Program-made: the position numbers and the translations under genes
Origin: Prochlorococcus sp. AG-409-P19
GTDB taxonomy: Bacteria; Cyanobacteriota; Cyanobacteriia; PCC-6307; Cyanobiaceae
Assembly: GCA_003215315.1 (NCBI GenBank)
Contig: QCKO01000004.1
Coordinates: 55,753 to 119,752, forward strand
Direction: 5' to 3'
DNA length: 64,000 nucleotides
Shown: positions 1-10,335 of the stretch, piece by piece
How the letters are laid out: each line of letters opens with the position of its first letter
How positions within the stretch are numbered: the stretch's first letter is position 1
The notes under the pieces: generated by a model
The model's database searches: none
The model's input: only the letters and a program-made list of their open reading frames with translations
Told to the model about the DNA's origin: nothing

Positions 1-1312
1 CTTTCCGATAAAAACGCATTATTGCTCTAGCTAAACTTTTAGGATCATGTCGCAATGTAGGCGTAGCCTTTAAGCCCTGAAGAGAATCTTGAAAGACTGC
101 ATAACCCTTTTCACGTAACTCTTCTTTTCTGCAAATAACAGGTTCGGCCCCCTTCGATTTGTAATATTCAACCAAAGGAGAAGGAGCTAATTCACTTTGA
201 GCAAGAATTGAATTAAAAAGTCTTTTAGTAATTCCTCTTGATGCAAGCTGTGCCTCAATAGCTCTTACATGCCCTGAAACATCAAGTCCATCAGTCTCTC
301 CAGGCTGAGTCATTAAATTACAGATATATAATTTAGGCGCTTTACTTTTTTGTATCGCATTAACAATTTGAGGCACTAAAAGATTTGGCAAAACTGATGT
401 ATAAAGACTTCCAGGCCCAATTAAAATCAATTCAGCTTTTTTTATAGCTTCTATAGCTCTAGGTAAAGCTGGAGGATCTGATGGATAACAGCCAATTCTC
501 ACTATCGGCAAAGGTGCCTTACCAATTGCTGACTCTCCATCAATTCGCTCGCCATTTTCCAATTCTGCCCATAATTGAACATCTGCGTTTGTAGCAGGTA
601 CAACTTGTCCTTGAACTGACAAAACTCTGCTTGATGCGGTAATAGCTTTTTCAAGACTCCCTGTTATTGATGTCAGAGCAGATAAAAAAAGATTTCCAAA
701 ACTATGTCCCTCTAAACCACTACCAGAAGAAAAACGATATTGAAAAAGACGTGTTAACAATGGTTCTTCAGTAGCAAGTGCTGCCAAGCAATTTCTAATA
801 TCGCCAGGGGGCTGAACACCTAATTCTCTTCTCAGAATTCCACTACTCCCCCCATCATCAGCAACTGTGACAATAGCTGTAATACGACTGCTATATCTTT
901 TCAGACCTTTAAGAAGAGAAGAGAGCCCTGTCCCTCCTCCAATTGCAACAATAGTAGGACCCCTATTTAATTTTCTTTTAGCTCTTAATGCATCAACCAA
1001 AAAAGTATCTTTTTTAGTTCCCAAAGCTTGACTAATAGATTCAAAGCTTCGACCTTGTCCCCATATCAGGAGTGCAATTCCTACTAAAAAAACCAAAGGT
1101 CCAGTAAAGCTTCTTGGTAGAAAATTTGTAATTGACTCAAGAAACCAAAAAATAGTTTCAACTAACCAATAAATGGGCCTTAAGTCAGCCCAAATAGAAC
1201 CACCTAAAAGAGCTATTAATAATCCCAACGCAGAAGTAACAACCCATCTCTTTACAACAAGTCCTGGTAGAAGCCACCTTATAGCCCTTTTACTTCTCTT
1301 TATGAAATCCAC
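1..1312 (-). CDS. YvcK/CofD-like gluconeogenesis-factor family protein, partial (runs off the left edge)
   Basis: Minus-strand reading from a GTG at 1312 gives VDFIKRSKRAIRWLLPGLVVKRW...RGPTIVAIGGGTGLSSLLKGLKRYSSRITAIVTVADDGGSSGILRRELGVQPPGDIRNCLAAL, typical of the YvcK family. Absent from the ORF track because it is truncated. Confidence 0.88.
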   Translation of the reverse strand, partial: MDFIKRSKRAIRWLLPGLVVKRWVVTSALGLLIALLGGSIWADLRPIYWLVETIFWFLESITNFLPRSFTGPLVFLVGIALLIWGQGRSFESISQALGTKKDTFLVDALRAKRKLNRGPTIVAIGGGTGLSSLLKGLKRYSSRITAIVTVADDGGSSGILRRELGVQPPGDIRNCLAALATEEPLLTRLFQYRFSSGSGLEGHSFGNLFLSALTSITGSLEKAITASSRVLSVQGQVVPATNADVQLWAELENGERIDGESAIGKAPLPIVRIGCYPSDPPALPRAIEAIKKAELILIGPGSLYTSVLPNLLVPQIVNAIQKSKAPKLYICNLMTQPGETDGLDVSGHVRAIEAQLASRGITKRLFNSILAQSELAPSPLVEYYKSKGAEPVICRKEELREKGYAVFQDSLQGLKATPTLRHDPKSLARAIMRFYRK

Positions 1313-1507
1313 GAATAGATAAACTCCTAAGGAGTGTTTTGACCTCCGCTCATAGCTAGTTTTAATTTTTCTACGTTTTGTCAATGGTTTAATGGCGAAA
1401 TTCTTAAACGTGAAATCAAAAAAATTAATCAAATAGAACTCTAATTAAACTTCCCTGAACACACATATACGGCAATATGAGTTAGAAAGCATAAATATGG
1501 TGATCAG

Positions 1508-2293
1508 GTGTCAAAAACCACAAAAGTGGTCGAAATAGAAAACCTCTCAATGCAATGGGGACACAAACCAGTCCTTAATGAGCTTAATCTAATCATGCAA
1601 AAAGGAGAGCATCTGGCAATAGTTGGGCCGTCAGGGTGTGGAAAGTCTACAATTCTTCGTCTCTTAGCAGGGCTTCTATTACCCTCAAATGGAAAACTAA
1701 ATTTATTTGGAATCAAACAAGATTATCTAAGACTTGATCAAACAGACCCTCCCGATGTGCGTTTAGTTTTTCAGAATCCAGCTTTATTAGGATCTCTCAC
1801 AGTCAAAGAAAATGTAGGTTTTATTTTAAAAAAAAATAGCTCATTATCAGATCAAGAAATAAATGAATCAGTCATCAATTGTCTTAAGCAAGTAGGTCTA
1901 TATGATGTTGCCGAAAAACTGCCAGGCCAACTTAGTGGAGGGATGCAAAAGCGTGTAAGTTTCGCAAGAGCATTAATGAATGATCCATTAAGAAAAAAAA
2001 GCACTGTGCCATTACTTTTGTACGATGAACCAACTGCAGGATTAGATCCAATTGCATGCACAAGAATAGAAGACCTTATTGTTAAAACTACTAATGTTGC
2101 CTCTGCTTGCTCAATAGTAGTTAGTCATGTTCTTAGTACAATTGAAAGAACTGCAACCAGAGTAGTGATGCTTTATGACGGCAAATTCCAATGGGATGGC
2201 TCTATACAAGAATTCAAACAAAGTGAAAATTCTTATGTCAAACAGTTCAGAGAAGGTAATCTTTTAGGGCCAATGCAACCTGAGGAAATCTAA
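1508..2293 (+). CDS. ABC transporter ATP-binding protein, MlaF/Ttg2A-like (MCE-associated)
   Basis: Walker A GPSGCGKST, signature LSGGMQKR, Walker B LLLYDEPTAGLDP; followed directly by an MCE-domain protein; GTG start. Confidence 0.9.
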   Translation: MSKTTKVVEIENLSMQWGHKPVLNELNLIMQKGEHLAIVGPSGCGKSTILRLLAGLLLPSNGKLNLFGIKQDYLRLDQTDPPDVRLVFQNPALLGSLTVKENVGFILKKNSSLSDQEINESVINCLKQVGLYDVAEKLPGQLSGGMQKRVSFARALMNDPLRKKSTVPLLLYDEPTAGLDPIACTRIEDLIVKTTNVASACSIVVSHVLSTIERTATRVVMLYDGKFQWDGSIQEFKQSENSYVKQFREGNLLGPMQPEEI

Positions 2294-2299
2294 AAGTTC

Positions 2300-3145
2300 A
2301 TGCGACGAAGTCTTCGTGATGCCATTGTTGGTTTTTCTCTTTTAGGAGGAGTTTTAATCTTCTCTGGAACAATGCTTTGGCTAAGAGGATTTCGCATTGG
2401 ATCCAATTCATGGGAAGTTGAAGCCACCTTTAATGATGCAACTGGACTCGCAGAAATGTCTCCAGTAACATATAGAGGAATTATTGTTGGCTCAATTAAG
2501 AAGATTAGCTTCACACCTGAATCAGTAAATGCTCGAATAGTTATCAACAAAAAAGATCTTATTTTACCTAAACCTGTAACAGCTAAAATCACCACCAGCT
2601 CAGTCCTTGGTGGAGACGCACAATTATCTCTAATATCACTTAACTCTATAAAAAATAAAAAATTAAATCCTCCACAATCAAGTCTTTGCAATCGAAAAGA
2701 AATTCTATGCAAAGATGATATTATAAAAGGAGAAAAGATGATAAGCATATCAACATTAACTGAAGGTATTGAAGGCATTATTGATGAAGCAGACAAGCAA
2801 GATATTATTGACAAAGTATCCAAATCTATAGATCAATTTGATCAGACCCAAGCAAACTTAGATGAGCTTATATTATTATCAAAATTAGAACTTTTAAGAG
2901 CTGCTCCAATAATCAATGAATTAAACAAAGCTTCTACCCATCTGGCAAATATACTTTCAAGTATTGACAATCCACAAACCTTAAATGACATTAAGGAAGT
3001 AGCCCATGTAACTAATTCACTAACCAAGAAAATTGACTCTATGAGTAGTGATATAGATGAAATAATCAAGGATAAAGAACTTATCGAAGCAATAAGAAGC
3101 GTCACAATTGGTCTTGGCAAATTATTTAATGAAATCTATCCTTAA
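2300..3145 (+). CDS. MlaD/MCE-domain lipid transport substrate-binding protein
   Basis: N-terminal TM helix, then MCE-like VEATFNDATGLAEMSPVTYRGIIVGSIKKI; adjacent to the ATPase. Confidence 0.88.
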   Translation: MRRSLRDAIVGFSLLGGVLIFSGTMLWLRGFRIGSNSWEVEATFNDATGLAEMSPVTYRGIIVGSIKKISFTPESVNARIVINKKDLILPKPVTAKITTSSVLGGDAQLSLISLNSIKNKKLNPPQSSLCNRKEILCKDDIIKGEKMISISTLTEGIEGIIDEADKQDIIDKVSKSIDQFDQTQANLDELILLSKLELLRAAPIINELNKASTHLANILSSIDNPQTLNDIKEVAHVTNSLTKKIDSMSSDIDEIIKDKELIEAIRSVTIGLGKLFNEIYP

Positions 3146-3176
3146 CCAATAAATTTACTATATTTTTATTAAAACA

Positions 3177-5333
3177 TTAAGTGACTGAGTTAATTGCATC
3201 CATAGCAATAGAAGCAATAGCTTGATCAGTTGCCTTTGGAAGTTGTACATATTTACCACCAGCTGCATCTGCTAATTCTTTACCCATGCCGCTAGCAATA
3301 AATTTTCTTTCTGTATCAATTACTAATAATTTCAATCCAATAGTTCTATACCTTGCAGCCACATCAAGAACTTCTTGTTTTAAGTCAGGGGGGTCTTCTC
3401 CTTCCAAAACGGGCTGGGCCAATGAAGTACTGAGAGGAACATTTCCTCTACCATCAGTAATCGCTACAACGACAACTTGCCCCAAATCGCCCGTAGCCAA
3501 AGCATTAGCCCCTACTCTTGCGGCTTGTGTTAATCCATGAGCAAGAGGAGACCCACCTCCACAGGGCATAGTTTCAAGCCTCCTCTTTGCTGCAGTAATT
3601 GATCGGGTTGGAGGCAAAAGGACTTCTGCTTGATCTCCTCTAAATGGGATCAACGAAACTTCATCACGATTTTCATAAGCCTCTGTCAGCAATCTAATTA
3701 CTGCACCTTTAGCACTTTGCATTCGATTTAATGCCATTGAGCCACTCGCATCAACCAAAAAGATAACTAAAGCACCTGCTTTCCTTTGCAATAACTTTGC
3801 TCGTAAATCTCCTTCTTCAACTATTACCTTCTTCTCAGGGTTTCTCTCTCTTCTGGCTTTTTGATAAGGAGCTGCTGCTCTTAATGTTGCATCAACTGCA
3901 ATTCTCTTAACAGGTCCTCGAGGAAGAATAGGTTTTACATATCTACCTCGATTATCACTTAAAACTGCTGAGCGACTTCCACTATTCCCACTTTTGGATT
4001 TTGCAGAGGCAAAAAGCAAAAGATCTGGGTCAACCTCGCAAGCTTCGGGGTCAAGCATAAATTCTTCTGGAATTGGAGGAGATGACTCTTGATCTTGATC
4101 TTCATCTTCATCTTCATCTTGTTCTTCATCTTCTTGCTCTGAATCATCAGATTGTTCTGGAGGGGGCGGTTGTTGCTGTTCTTCTGGGGGAGGAGGATCC
4201 ATTTCTTCATCTTGAGGTGGAATTTGAAGTGCTCTTGGAGCAATAACTAACCTAACTGCAACTTTTAAATCCTCAGCATTTACTGCATCTCTTCCACTAA
4301 GCGCAGCATGAGCTTTTGCTACTCGAACTGCATACAACTCTGATCGATGCCCTTCCACAGCGCCTCTAAGAGCTTCAAGAACTAAGTATTTAATCTGCTC
4401 TTCAGTAATCTGAACATCTGTAACCCATTGTCTTGCTAAAAGTAATTGTGTAGATAAAGCCTCTGTATCTTGGGACCATTTCTTCGCAAAAGACTCACTA
4501 CTCTGTCCATGAGCAATTGCAGATTGAGTTATCTCTACTCTCTGCTCATTACTTATTAATTGGTCAGCAGATAAAACAATTGCGAATCGATCTAACAAGT
4601 GATCTCTTAAAGCTCCTTCTTCAGGGTTATATGTAGCTATCAACAAAGGTCGGCATGGATGAGAAAGACTTAACCCTTCTCTCTCTACTCGATTTTCACC
4701 AGCCCCTACAGAAGCTAAAATCAAATTCACTATTCCATCATCAAGAAGATTTAGTTCATCAACATATAAAACTCCTCTATGAGCCTCAGCCAAGAGACCT
4801 GGTTGAAAAACAGGGGAACCACTGGACAAAGATGCTGCAACATCAACAGCACCTACCAATCTATCTTCAGTAATCCCAAGTGGAACTTGGACAAATGGCG
4901 CAGCAATAACCTTTTTGGGTATCTCAGAATCATCTTCTGTATTCACTATTGATGATATTTCTTTTTCAAAAAGTTTTCTGGATGGTTCATCCCATTCTTC
5001 TGGTGAATATGGATCTAAATTTCTTCCAACTGGAGTTATTTTTTGATCTACATCTCCATCTGTTCCCTCTCTTTTCTTTTCAAGATCAAGCACCTCAATA
5101 GGAGGAAGCAAAGCATGGAGACCTCTAGCTAAAACTGATTTACCTGTACCTCTGCCTCCTGCAATGATCACACCACCTAATCCAGGATCAACTGCGGCAA
5201 GCATCAAAGCTAACTTTAGGGTTCCATGACCAGTGATTGCTGCGAGTGGGAAAGCTCTCGTAGCTAAATCACTTAAAAATTTATCTTCCTGATTTGAAGG
5301 TTTTTCGGTAACCTTAGATCCGCTGGAAACCAT
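3177..5333 (-). CDS. chlD: Magnesium chelatase subunit D
   Basis: AAA+ N-terminus ([23 protein letters not shown]), acidic/proline linker, C-terminal VWA domain ([27 protein letters not shown]). Confidence 0.96.
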   Translation of the reverse strand: MVSSGSKVTEKPSNQEDKFLSDLATRAFPLAAITGHGTLKLALMLAAVDPGLGGVIIAGGRGTGKSVLARGLHALLPPIEVLDLEKKREGTDGDVDQKITPVGRNLDPYSPEEWDEPSRKLFEKEISSIVNTEDDSEIPKKVIAAPFVQVPLGITEDRLVGAVDVAASLSSGSPVFQPGLLAEAHRGVLYVDELNLLDDGIVNLILASVGAGENRVEREGLSLSHPCRPLLIATYNPEEGALRDHLLDRFAIVLSADQLISNEQRVEITQSAIAHGQSSESFAKKWSQDTEALSTQLLLARQWVTDVQITEEQIKYLVLEALRGAVEGHRSELYAVRVAKAHAALSGRDAVNAEDLKVAVRLVIAPRALQIPPQDEEMDPPPPEEQQQPPPPEQSDDSEQEDEEQDEDEDEDQDQESSPPIPEEFMLDPEACEVDPDLLLFASAKSKSGNSGSRSAVLSDNRGRYVKPILPRGPVKRIAVDATLRAAAPYQKARRERNPEKKVIVEEGDLRAKLLQRKAGALVIFLVDASGSMALNRMQSAKGAVIRLLTEAYENRDEVSLIPFRGDQAEVLLPPTRSITAAKRRLETMPCGGGSPLAHGLTQAARVGANALATGDLGQVVVVAITDGRGNVPLSTSLAQPVLEGEDPPDLKQEVLDVAARYRTIGLKLLVIDTERKFIASGMGKELADAAGGKYVQLPKATDQAIASIAMDAINSVT

Positions 5334-5380
5334 AAATTTCTCTAACGAGTCATATATTTACAAGTCTCTCTGATGATCGC

Positions 5381-5968
5381 ATGAGTTGTCCAAAAGTATC
5401 ACCATTAAGTACACTTTCGATTGCAATTGGAGCCAATCTACCAAGCAAGTTTGGGGATCCAGAGTCAACACTAGTAGCAATAAGGCCTAAAATAGAACAA
5501 ACCATTTACATCTGGTCGAATTCTTGTACTACAGGACTAATTGAAGAAGAAGAAAAAAAAGCTATAGATTCCTTTAGATTCCGTTGGTCTCCTTTATATG
5601 AAACTGATGCGATAGGAGGACCACCGAATCAACCTAACTTTGTCAATGCTGTGGTAGTAGTCGATGGAAATGTTTTTTCTACTATTAAGCCCACTAAAGA
5701 ATTGGCGCATAAGTTATTAGTTAGATTATTATCTCTAGAAAAAATCTTTGGCAGGGATCGTACTAAGAATGAAATTCCTTGGGGTCCAAGAATCATTGAT
5801 ATTGATCTAATCTCTTGGGGCGCATTGCAAATTCAAACAAAAGAACTTACTCTTCCTCATCCAAGAATGACTGAAAGGACCTTTGTTCTAGTTCCCTTAG
5901 CCGCCGCTTTATCCTCAACGGAAGGAAACCCTCGCGAAATAATCACTAGAAAAGACTGGTCAACATAA
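5381..5968 (+). CDS. folK: 2-amino-4-hydroxy-6-hydroxymethyldihydropteridine pyrophosphokinase
   Basis: SIAIGANLPSKFGDPESTL...LLSLEKIFGRDRTKNEIPWGPRIIDIDLI...LPHPRMTERTFVLVPL. Confidence 0.94.
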   Translation: MSCPKVSPLSTLSIAIGANLPSKFGDPESTLVAIRPKIEQTIYIWSNSCTTGLIEEEEKKAIDSFRFRWSPLYETDAIGGPPNQPNFVNAVVVVDGNVFSTIKPTKELAHKLLVRLLSLEKIFGRDRTKNEIPWGPRIIDIDLISWGALQIQTKELTLPHPRMTERTFVLVPLAAALSSTEGNPREIITRKDWST

Positions 5969-6038
5969 ATCATGTTTCTAAAATAATTCTCGTTTTGAAG
6001 TATGCATAAGTCATCCTTAAATAGAAACAGAGACAGTT

Positions 6039-6599
6039 ATGGCATTATCAGCTCCTGAACCATCACGAATTCTTGAAACAAAAGCTAGTCTAAATGCAAA
6101 CAAAATTCGCTTCGAAATAAATCGAATCGAAATGCCAATTGGTCTTGAAGGCGTATTTGGAATTGTCAAACATCCTGGAGCAGCTCTAGTAGTGCCAATT
6201 GCAGCAAATGGTGAAGTGATAATTTTGCGTCAATACAGATTTGCTTGTTCTAGAAGGATCTTAGAATTTCCTGCTGGCACACTTGAATCTGGAGAAAAGC
6301 CATTAGAGTCTATACAAAGAGAAATTCAAGAAGAAAGCGGATACAAAGCAAAACGATGGGACTCTCTGGGCACGATGCTCCCCTGTCCTGGTTATTCAGA
6401 TGAAATAATTCATCTTTTCCTTGCTAGAGACCTAATAAAGCTAGAAGAACAACCAGTAGGTGATCCAGATGAAGACATAGAAGTCTTAAGAATGACACCA
6501 GAGGAACTCAACAACTTAATAGCATCTGGTGAAGAAGCTTTAGATGGAAAAAGCATAACTGCTTGGTTCAGAGCGAACCAATTACTAAAAAATCTTTAA
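6039..6599 (+). CDS. NUDIX hydrolase, ADP-ribose pyrophosphatase-like
   Basis: Nudix box GTLESGEKPLESIQREIQEESGYKA. Confidence 0.9.
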   Translation: MALSAPEPSRILETKASLNANKIRFEINRIEMPIGLEGVFGIVKHPGAALVVPIAANGEVIILRQYRFACSRRILEFPAGTLESGEKPLESIQREIQEESGYKAKRWDSLGTMLPCPGYSDEIIHLFLARDLIKLEEQPVGDPDEDIEVLRMTPEELNNLIASGEEALDGKSITAWFRANQLLKNL

Positions 6600-8083
6600 T
6601 GGGAAAAAATCGCTTACTTTTTTGGCATAGACGCGACTTAAGAATCAATGATAATAAAGGCTTATCATTAGCCGCATCATCTTCTAAATCCATAACAGGT
6701 ATTTATATCTTAGATCCAGCAATAATCGAGTGTAAAGAAGGTCCATTGGCAATGGCTGAATCTAAAATTTGGTTTCTTGCTAAGTCACTACTAGAATTAC
6801 AAAAAAGTTGGGAAGCAATAGGAAGTAGATTATTAATTATAAAAGGTAATCCAATCAAAAAAATACCTTATCTAGCAAAGATCCTAGAAATCGATGCCAT
6901 CTATGCAAACAAAAATATAGAGCCATATGAAACTTTTAGAGACGAAAGAATCAAGAAATCATTAGCAGAAATCAATATAAACTTTCATCTCAACCTAGAT
7001 CACTTACTAGTAAACCCTCAAGAGATCAAAACCCTGAATCAATCTTATTATAAAGTTTACAGCCCCTTTCTTAGAAAATGGAATTCAATAATTGATTTAA
7101 AAAAAGATCAAGAAGGATTAATAAGTACATATTCATCAAATTATAAATTTGATGACTTAAATGAGAGTGAGTTAATTTCGCTAACAAATGGAAAATGCGA
7201 AGCGAGTCAAGAGAAAAACAAAGAAGTCATAAAATTTTTAATCAAGGACAATGATTTTAATAATTTGAAAAAATGTCCATGTATTCCAGGTGAAAAGGGA
7301 GCAAGAAAGCAAATGTTGATATTCACTGTAGATGGACACATAAACAAATATAAACAAGAAAGAGATTATCCTTTCAAAAGTTCCACTTCATTTCTTAGTG
7401 CTGCACTTTCTCTAGGGACAATTAGTTGCAGGGAGGTATATAACAATGCAATATCAGCAAGAAAGTTTATATATAACAAAAGTGATTTTGATTCTATAGA
7501 AACATGGATCAAAGAACTTGTTTGGAGAGAGTTTTACCAAAATGCACTATTAAACTTTCCTGAATTACAAAAAGGTCCATATCAAAAAAAATGGAAGAAT
7601 TTTCCATGGCAAAATAATTTAGAATGGTTCAAAGCCTGGAAGGATGGTCTTACTGGAGTCCCTATAATTGATGCAGCGATGAGAGAACTTAACCAAACCG
7701 GTTGGATGCACAATCGTTGCAGAATGATAGTAGCTTCTTTTCTTGTAAAGGATCTAATAACAGATTGGAAATATGGAGAAGAATATTTTATGCAAAATTT
7801 AGTCGATGGTGACCTTGCAGCTAACAACGGAGGGTGGCAATGGAGTGCTAGTAGTGGTATGGATACCAAGCCTTTACGAATATTTAATCCTTATACCCAA
7901 ACTTCGAAATTCGACCGCAATGCTGAATACATTCGCCAATGGATTCCCGAAATCTCTCATATTGCAAACTCAGATTTAATAACTGGAGACATACCACCTT
8001 TAGAGAGAGCTAATTACCCAACAGCAATAATTAACCATAAAGAACAACAAGCAACTTTCAAACAGATATATTCATCTATATAA
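6599..8083 (+). CDS. phrB: Deoxyribodipyrimidine photolyase / cryptochrome family
   Basis: LLFWHRRDLRINDNKGL...; C-terminal GWMHNRCRMIVASFLVKDL...DGDLAANNGGWQWSASSGMD. ATG at 6599 overlaps the upstream TAA (taATG); the ORF-track start at 6563 is probably too early. Confidence 0.93.
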   Translation: MGKNRLLFWHRRDLRINDNKGLSLAASSSKSITGIYILDPAIIECKEGPLAMAESKIWFLAKSLLELQKSWEAIGSRLLIIKGNPIKKIPYLAKILEIDAIYANKNIEPYETFRDERIKKSLAEININFHLNLDHLLVNPQEIKTLNQSYYKVYSPFLRKWNSIIDLKKDQEGLISTYSSNYKFDDLNESELISLTNGKCEASQEKNKEVIKFLIKDNDFNNLKKCPCIPGEKGARKQMLIFTVDGHINKYKQERDYPFKSSTSFLSAALSLGTISCREVYNNAISARKFIYNKSDFDSIETWIKELVWREFYQNALLNFPELQKGPYQKKWKNFPWQNNLEWFKAWKDGLTGVPIIDAAMRELNQTGWMHNRCRMIVASFLVKDLITDWKYGEEYFMQNLVDGDLAANNGGWQWSASSGMDTKPLRIFNPYTQTSKFDRNAEYIRQWIPEISHIANSDLITGDIPPLERANYPTAIINHKEQQATFKQIYSSI

Positions 8084-8096
8084 ACATTAATATGAC

Positions 8097-8717
8097 TCAC
8101 CCAAACCACGAGGGTTCCTCTCCAGGATTCCATTTAATATTGCAACCGATAGAAGGCTTCTGATCAATGGAAATTGTTTCATCATTCAACAAAGAATCTA
8201 TAGCAAATTGAATATCTTTACCAGTAACAGGAATATCATTACCTGGTCGACTATCATCCAATTGACCTCTATATCTCAGTATATGATCTCCTGATTGAAC
8301 AGGAGAAAAAATATAGAAGTCAGGAGTACATGCTGCTTTAAGCGCTTTAGCTAATTTATGATTTTTATCAAACAAATAAGGAAATCTCCACCCAAGCCTA
8401 TTGGCTTGTTCCGCAAGGTGTTGTGGAGCATCCTGAGGATGTGTAATTAAGCTATTACTACTGACAGCCAAAAACTGAACCCTTTGACCATATTTCAAAT
8501 ACAAATTAGATATGCAACTCTCAACATGTTTAACAAAAGGGCAATGTGCACAAACAACCATTAAGAATAAAGGTTTATTAGGCAAATCAGCGTTACAAAA
8601 GCGCTCATAACTATTGTAAGGATTTCGATTATCAAGGGTAACGTCTTGAACCATCTCCAGATCAAACTCTGGACAGATAGTGCCAAGCGGTAACATTATT
8701 GAACTTGTTCTAACCAT
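8097..8717 (-). CDS. Thioredoxin-fold / AhpC-TSA-like family protein
   Basis: FLMVVCAHCPFVKHVE (CxxC-like CAHC), AVSSNS, YLFDKNHKLAKALKAACTPDFYIF. Confidence 0.75.
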   Translation of the reverse strand: MVRTSSIMLPLGTICPEFDLEMVQDVTLDNRNPYNSYERFCNADLPNKPLFLMVVCAHCPFVKHVESCISNLYLKYGQRVQFLAVSSNSLITHPQDAPQHLAEQANRLGWRFPYLFDKNHKLAKALKAACTPDFYIFSPVQSGDHILRYRGQLDDSRPGNDIPVTGKDIQFAIDSLLNDETISIDQKPSIGCNIKWNPGEEPSWFG

Positions 8718-8837
8718 TTTTCGTTTAATATAGAGAAAGAGTTTCTTTGTGACTTTTAACTATATATTCAATTTAGTAGATATATTTGCCCAAAATAAGA
8801 GAGAATTGAAAAACCAACCCAGAGCCCCATCTACAAT

Positions 8838-9620
8838 ATGCTTCTGAATCTAAGTGGAAAAAAAATCCTCGTAACAGGAATAGCTAACAATCGTTCAATA
8901 GCTTGGGGCATAGCACAACAGTTAAATGCAGCTGGTGCAGAAATTGGCGTCACATACCTCCCTGATGAAAAAGGTCGTTTTGAATCAAAGGTTCGAGAAC
9001 TTACTGCTCCACTTAATCCAAGTCTATTTTTACCTTTAAACGTTCAAAATTCCTCCCAAATTGAAGAGGTTTTTAATTCGGTCAAAAATCAATGGGGTGT
9101 ATTAGATGGATTAGTTCATTGCCTTGCTTTTGCTGGGAAAGAAGAATTAGTAGGTGATTACAGTGCAACCACACCAGAAGGCTTTGCTCGAGCTCTGGAG
9201 ATCAGTGCCTACTCCCTAGCCCCACTTTGCAAACATGCCAAACCACTGTTCAGTGAAGGTGCAGGAGTTGTTACACTTACTTACCTTGGAGCAGACAGAG
9301 CAATACCTAACTACAACGTAATGGGTGTAGCAAAAGCAGCTTTAGAAGCCTCCGTAAGATATCTTTCTGCTGAATTAGGACCTGAAAAACAAGTTCGAGT
9401 CAACGCTATTAGCGCTGGTCCTATAAGAACCTTAGCAAGTTCAGCCATTGGAGGCATATTGGAGATGATTCACAATGTTGAAGGTAAGGCCCCATTAAGA
9501 AGAACTGTCACTCAAAAAGAAGTTGGGAACACAGCGGCATTTCTTTTAAGTGATCTTTCAAGTGGGATTTCAGGACAAACTATTTATGTAGATGCGGGAT
9601 ACTGCATTAATGGGATGTAA
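8838..9620 (+). CDS. fabI: Enoyl-[acyl-carrier-protein] reductase (NADH)
   Basis: LSGKKILVTGIANNRSIAWGIAQQL...YLGADRAIPNYNVMGVAKAALEASVRYLSAELGP. Confidence 0.95.
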   Translation: MLLNLSGKKILVTGIANNRSIAWGIAQQLNAAGAEIGVTYLPDEKGRFESKVRELTAPLNPSLFLPLNVQNSSQIEEVFNSVKNQWGVLDGLVHCLAFAGKEELVGDYSATTPEGFARALEISAYSLAPLCKHAKPLFSEGAGVVTLTYLGADRAIPNYNVMGVAKAALEASVRYLSAELGPEKQVRVNAISAGPIRTLASSAIGGILEMIHNVEGKAPLRRTVTQKEVGNTAAFLLSDLSSGISGQTIYVDAGYCINGM

Positions 9621-9653
9621 TTCAAATCTCTTGAGAGTTTTTTTTGAATTGAT

Positions 9654-10265
9654 ATGAAAACTTCCAGACAAGGAGAAATCCATCGAAAAACTAAAGAGAC
9701 TGACGTTTTTGTTCGCCTAAACCTTGATGGAACTGGGAAATGCAATGTTAATAGTGGGATTGGCTTCTTAGACCATATGCTGGAACAATTATCCAGTCAT
9801 GGATTGTTTGACTTAGAGGTTTCAGCCAAGGGTGATACACACATAGATGATCATCACACAAATGAAGATGTTGGGATTGCTTTAGGTCAAGCTCTATCCA
9901 AAGCATTAGGTTCAAGGAGTGGGATTAACAGATTCGGACATTTTTGCGCACCACTTGATGAAGCTTTGATTCAGGTAGTGCTTGATTGCTCTGGCAGACC
10001 TCACTTAAGCTATGGTCTAAATATTTCAACGAATAAAGTAGGTCAATACGATACTGAATTAGTCAAAGAATTCTTCGGTGCTGTAGTCATCAATAGCGGC
10101 TTAACTCTCCATATAAGGCAAATAGAAGGGGCAAATGCTCATCACATTATCGAAGCCTGTTTTAAATCTTTTGCAAGAGCCTTAAGAATGGCAACTGAAG
10201 CAGACCAAAGAAGAGCCGGTACGGTTCCAAGCAGTAAAGGAGTTTTAGAGCAAGCAGGTAGTTAA
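9654..10265 (+). CDS. hisB: Imidazoleglycerol-phosphate dehydratase
   Basis: [52 protein letters not shown]. Confidence 0.96.
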   Translation: MKTSRQGEIHRKTKETDVFVRLNLDGTGKCNVNSGIGFLDHMLEQLSSHGLFDLEVSAKGDTHIDDHHTNEDVGIALGQALSKALGSRSGINRFGHFCAPLDEALIQVVLDCSGRPHLSYGLNISTNKVGQYDTELVKEFFGAVVINSGLTLHIRQIEGANAHHIIEACFKSFARALRMATEADQRRAGTVPSSKGVLEQAGS

Positions 10266-10335
10266 AAATATCTTCTCTTTGGATATAACAAAAAATATAT
10301 ACTCGCGTATTTAACTCAAATAGGCGAAAATCATA

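Noticed and set aside
2290-3120. Antisense ORFs 2290..2823 and 2842..3120 (minus)
   Set aside because: They lie wholly opposite the MlaD-like gene, show no recognisable motif and have low-complexity Ser/Ile-rich composition.
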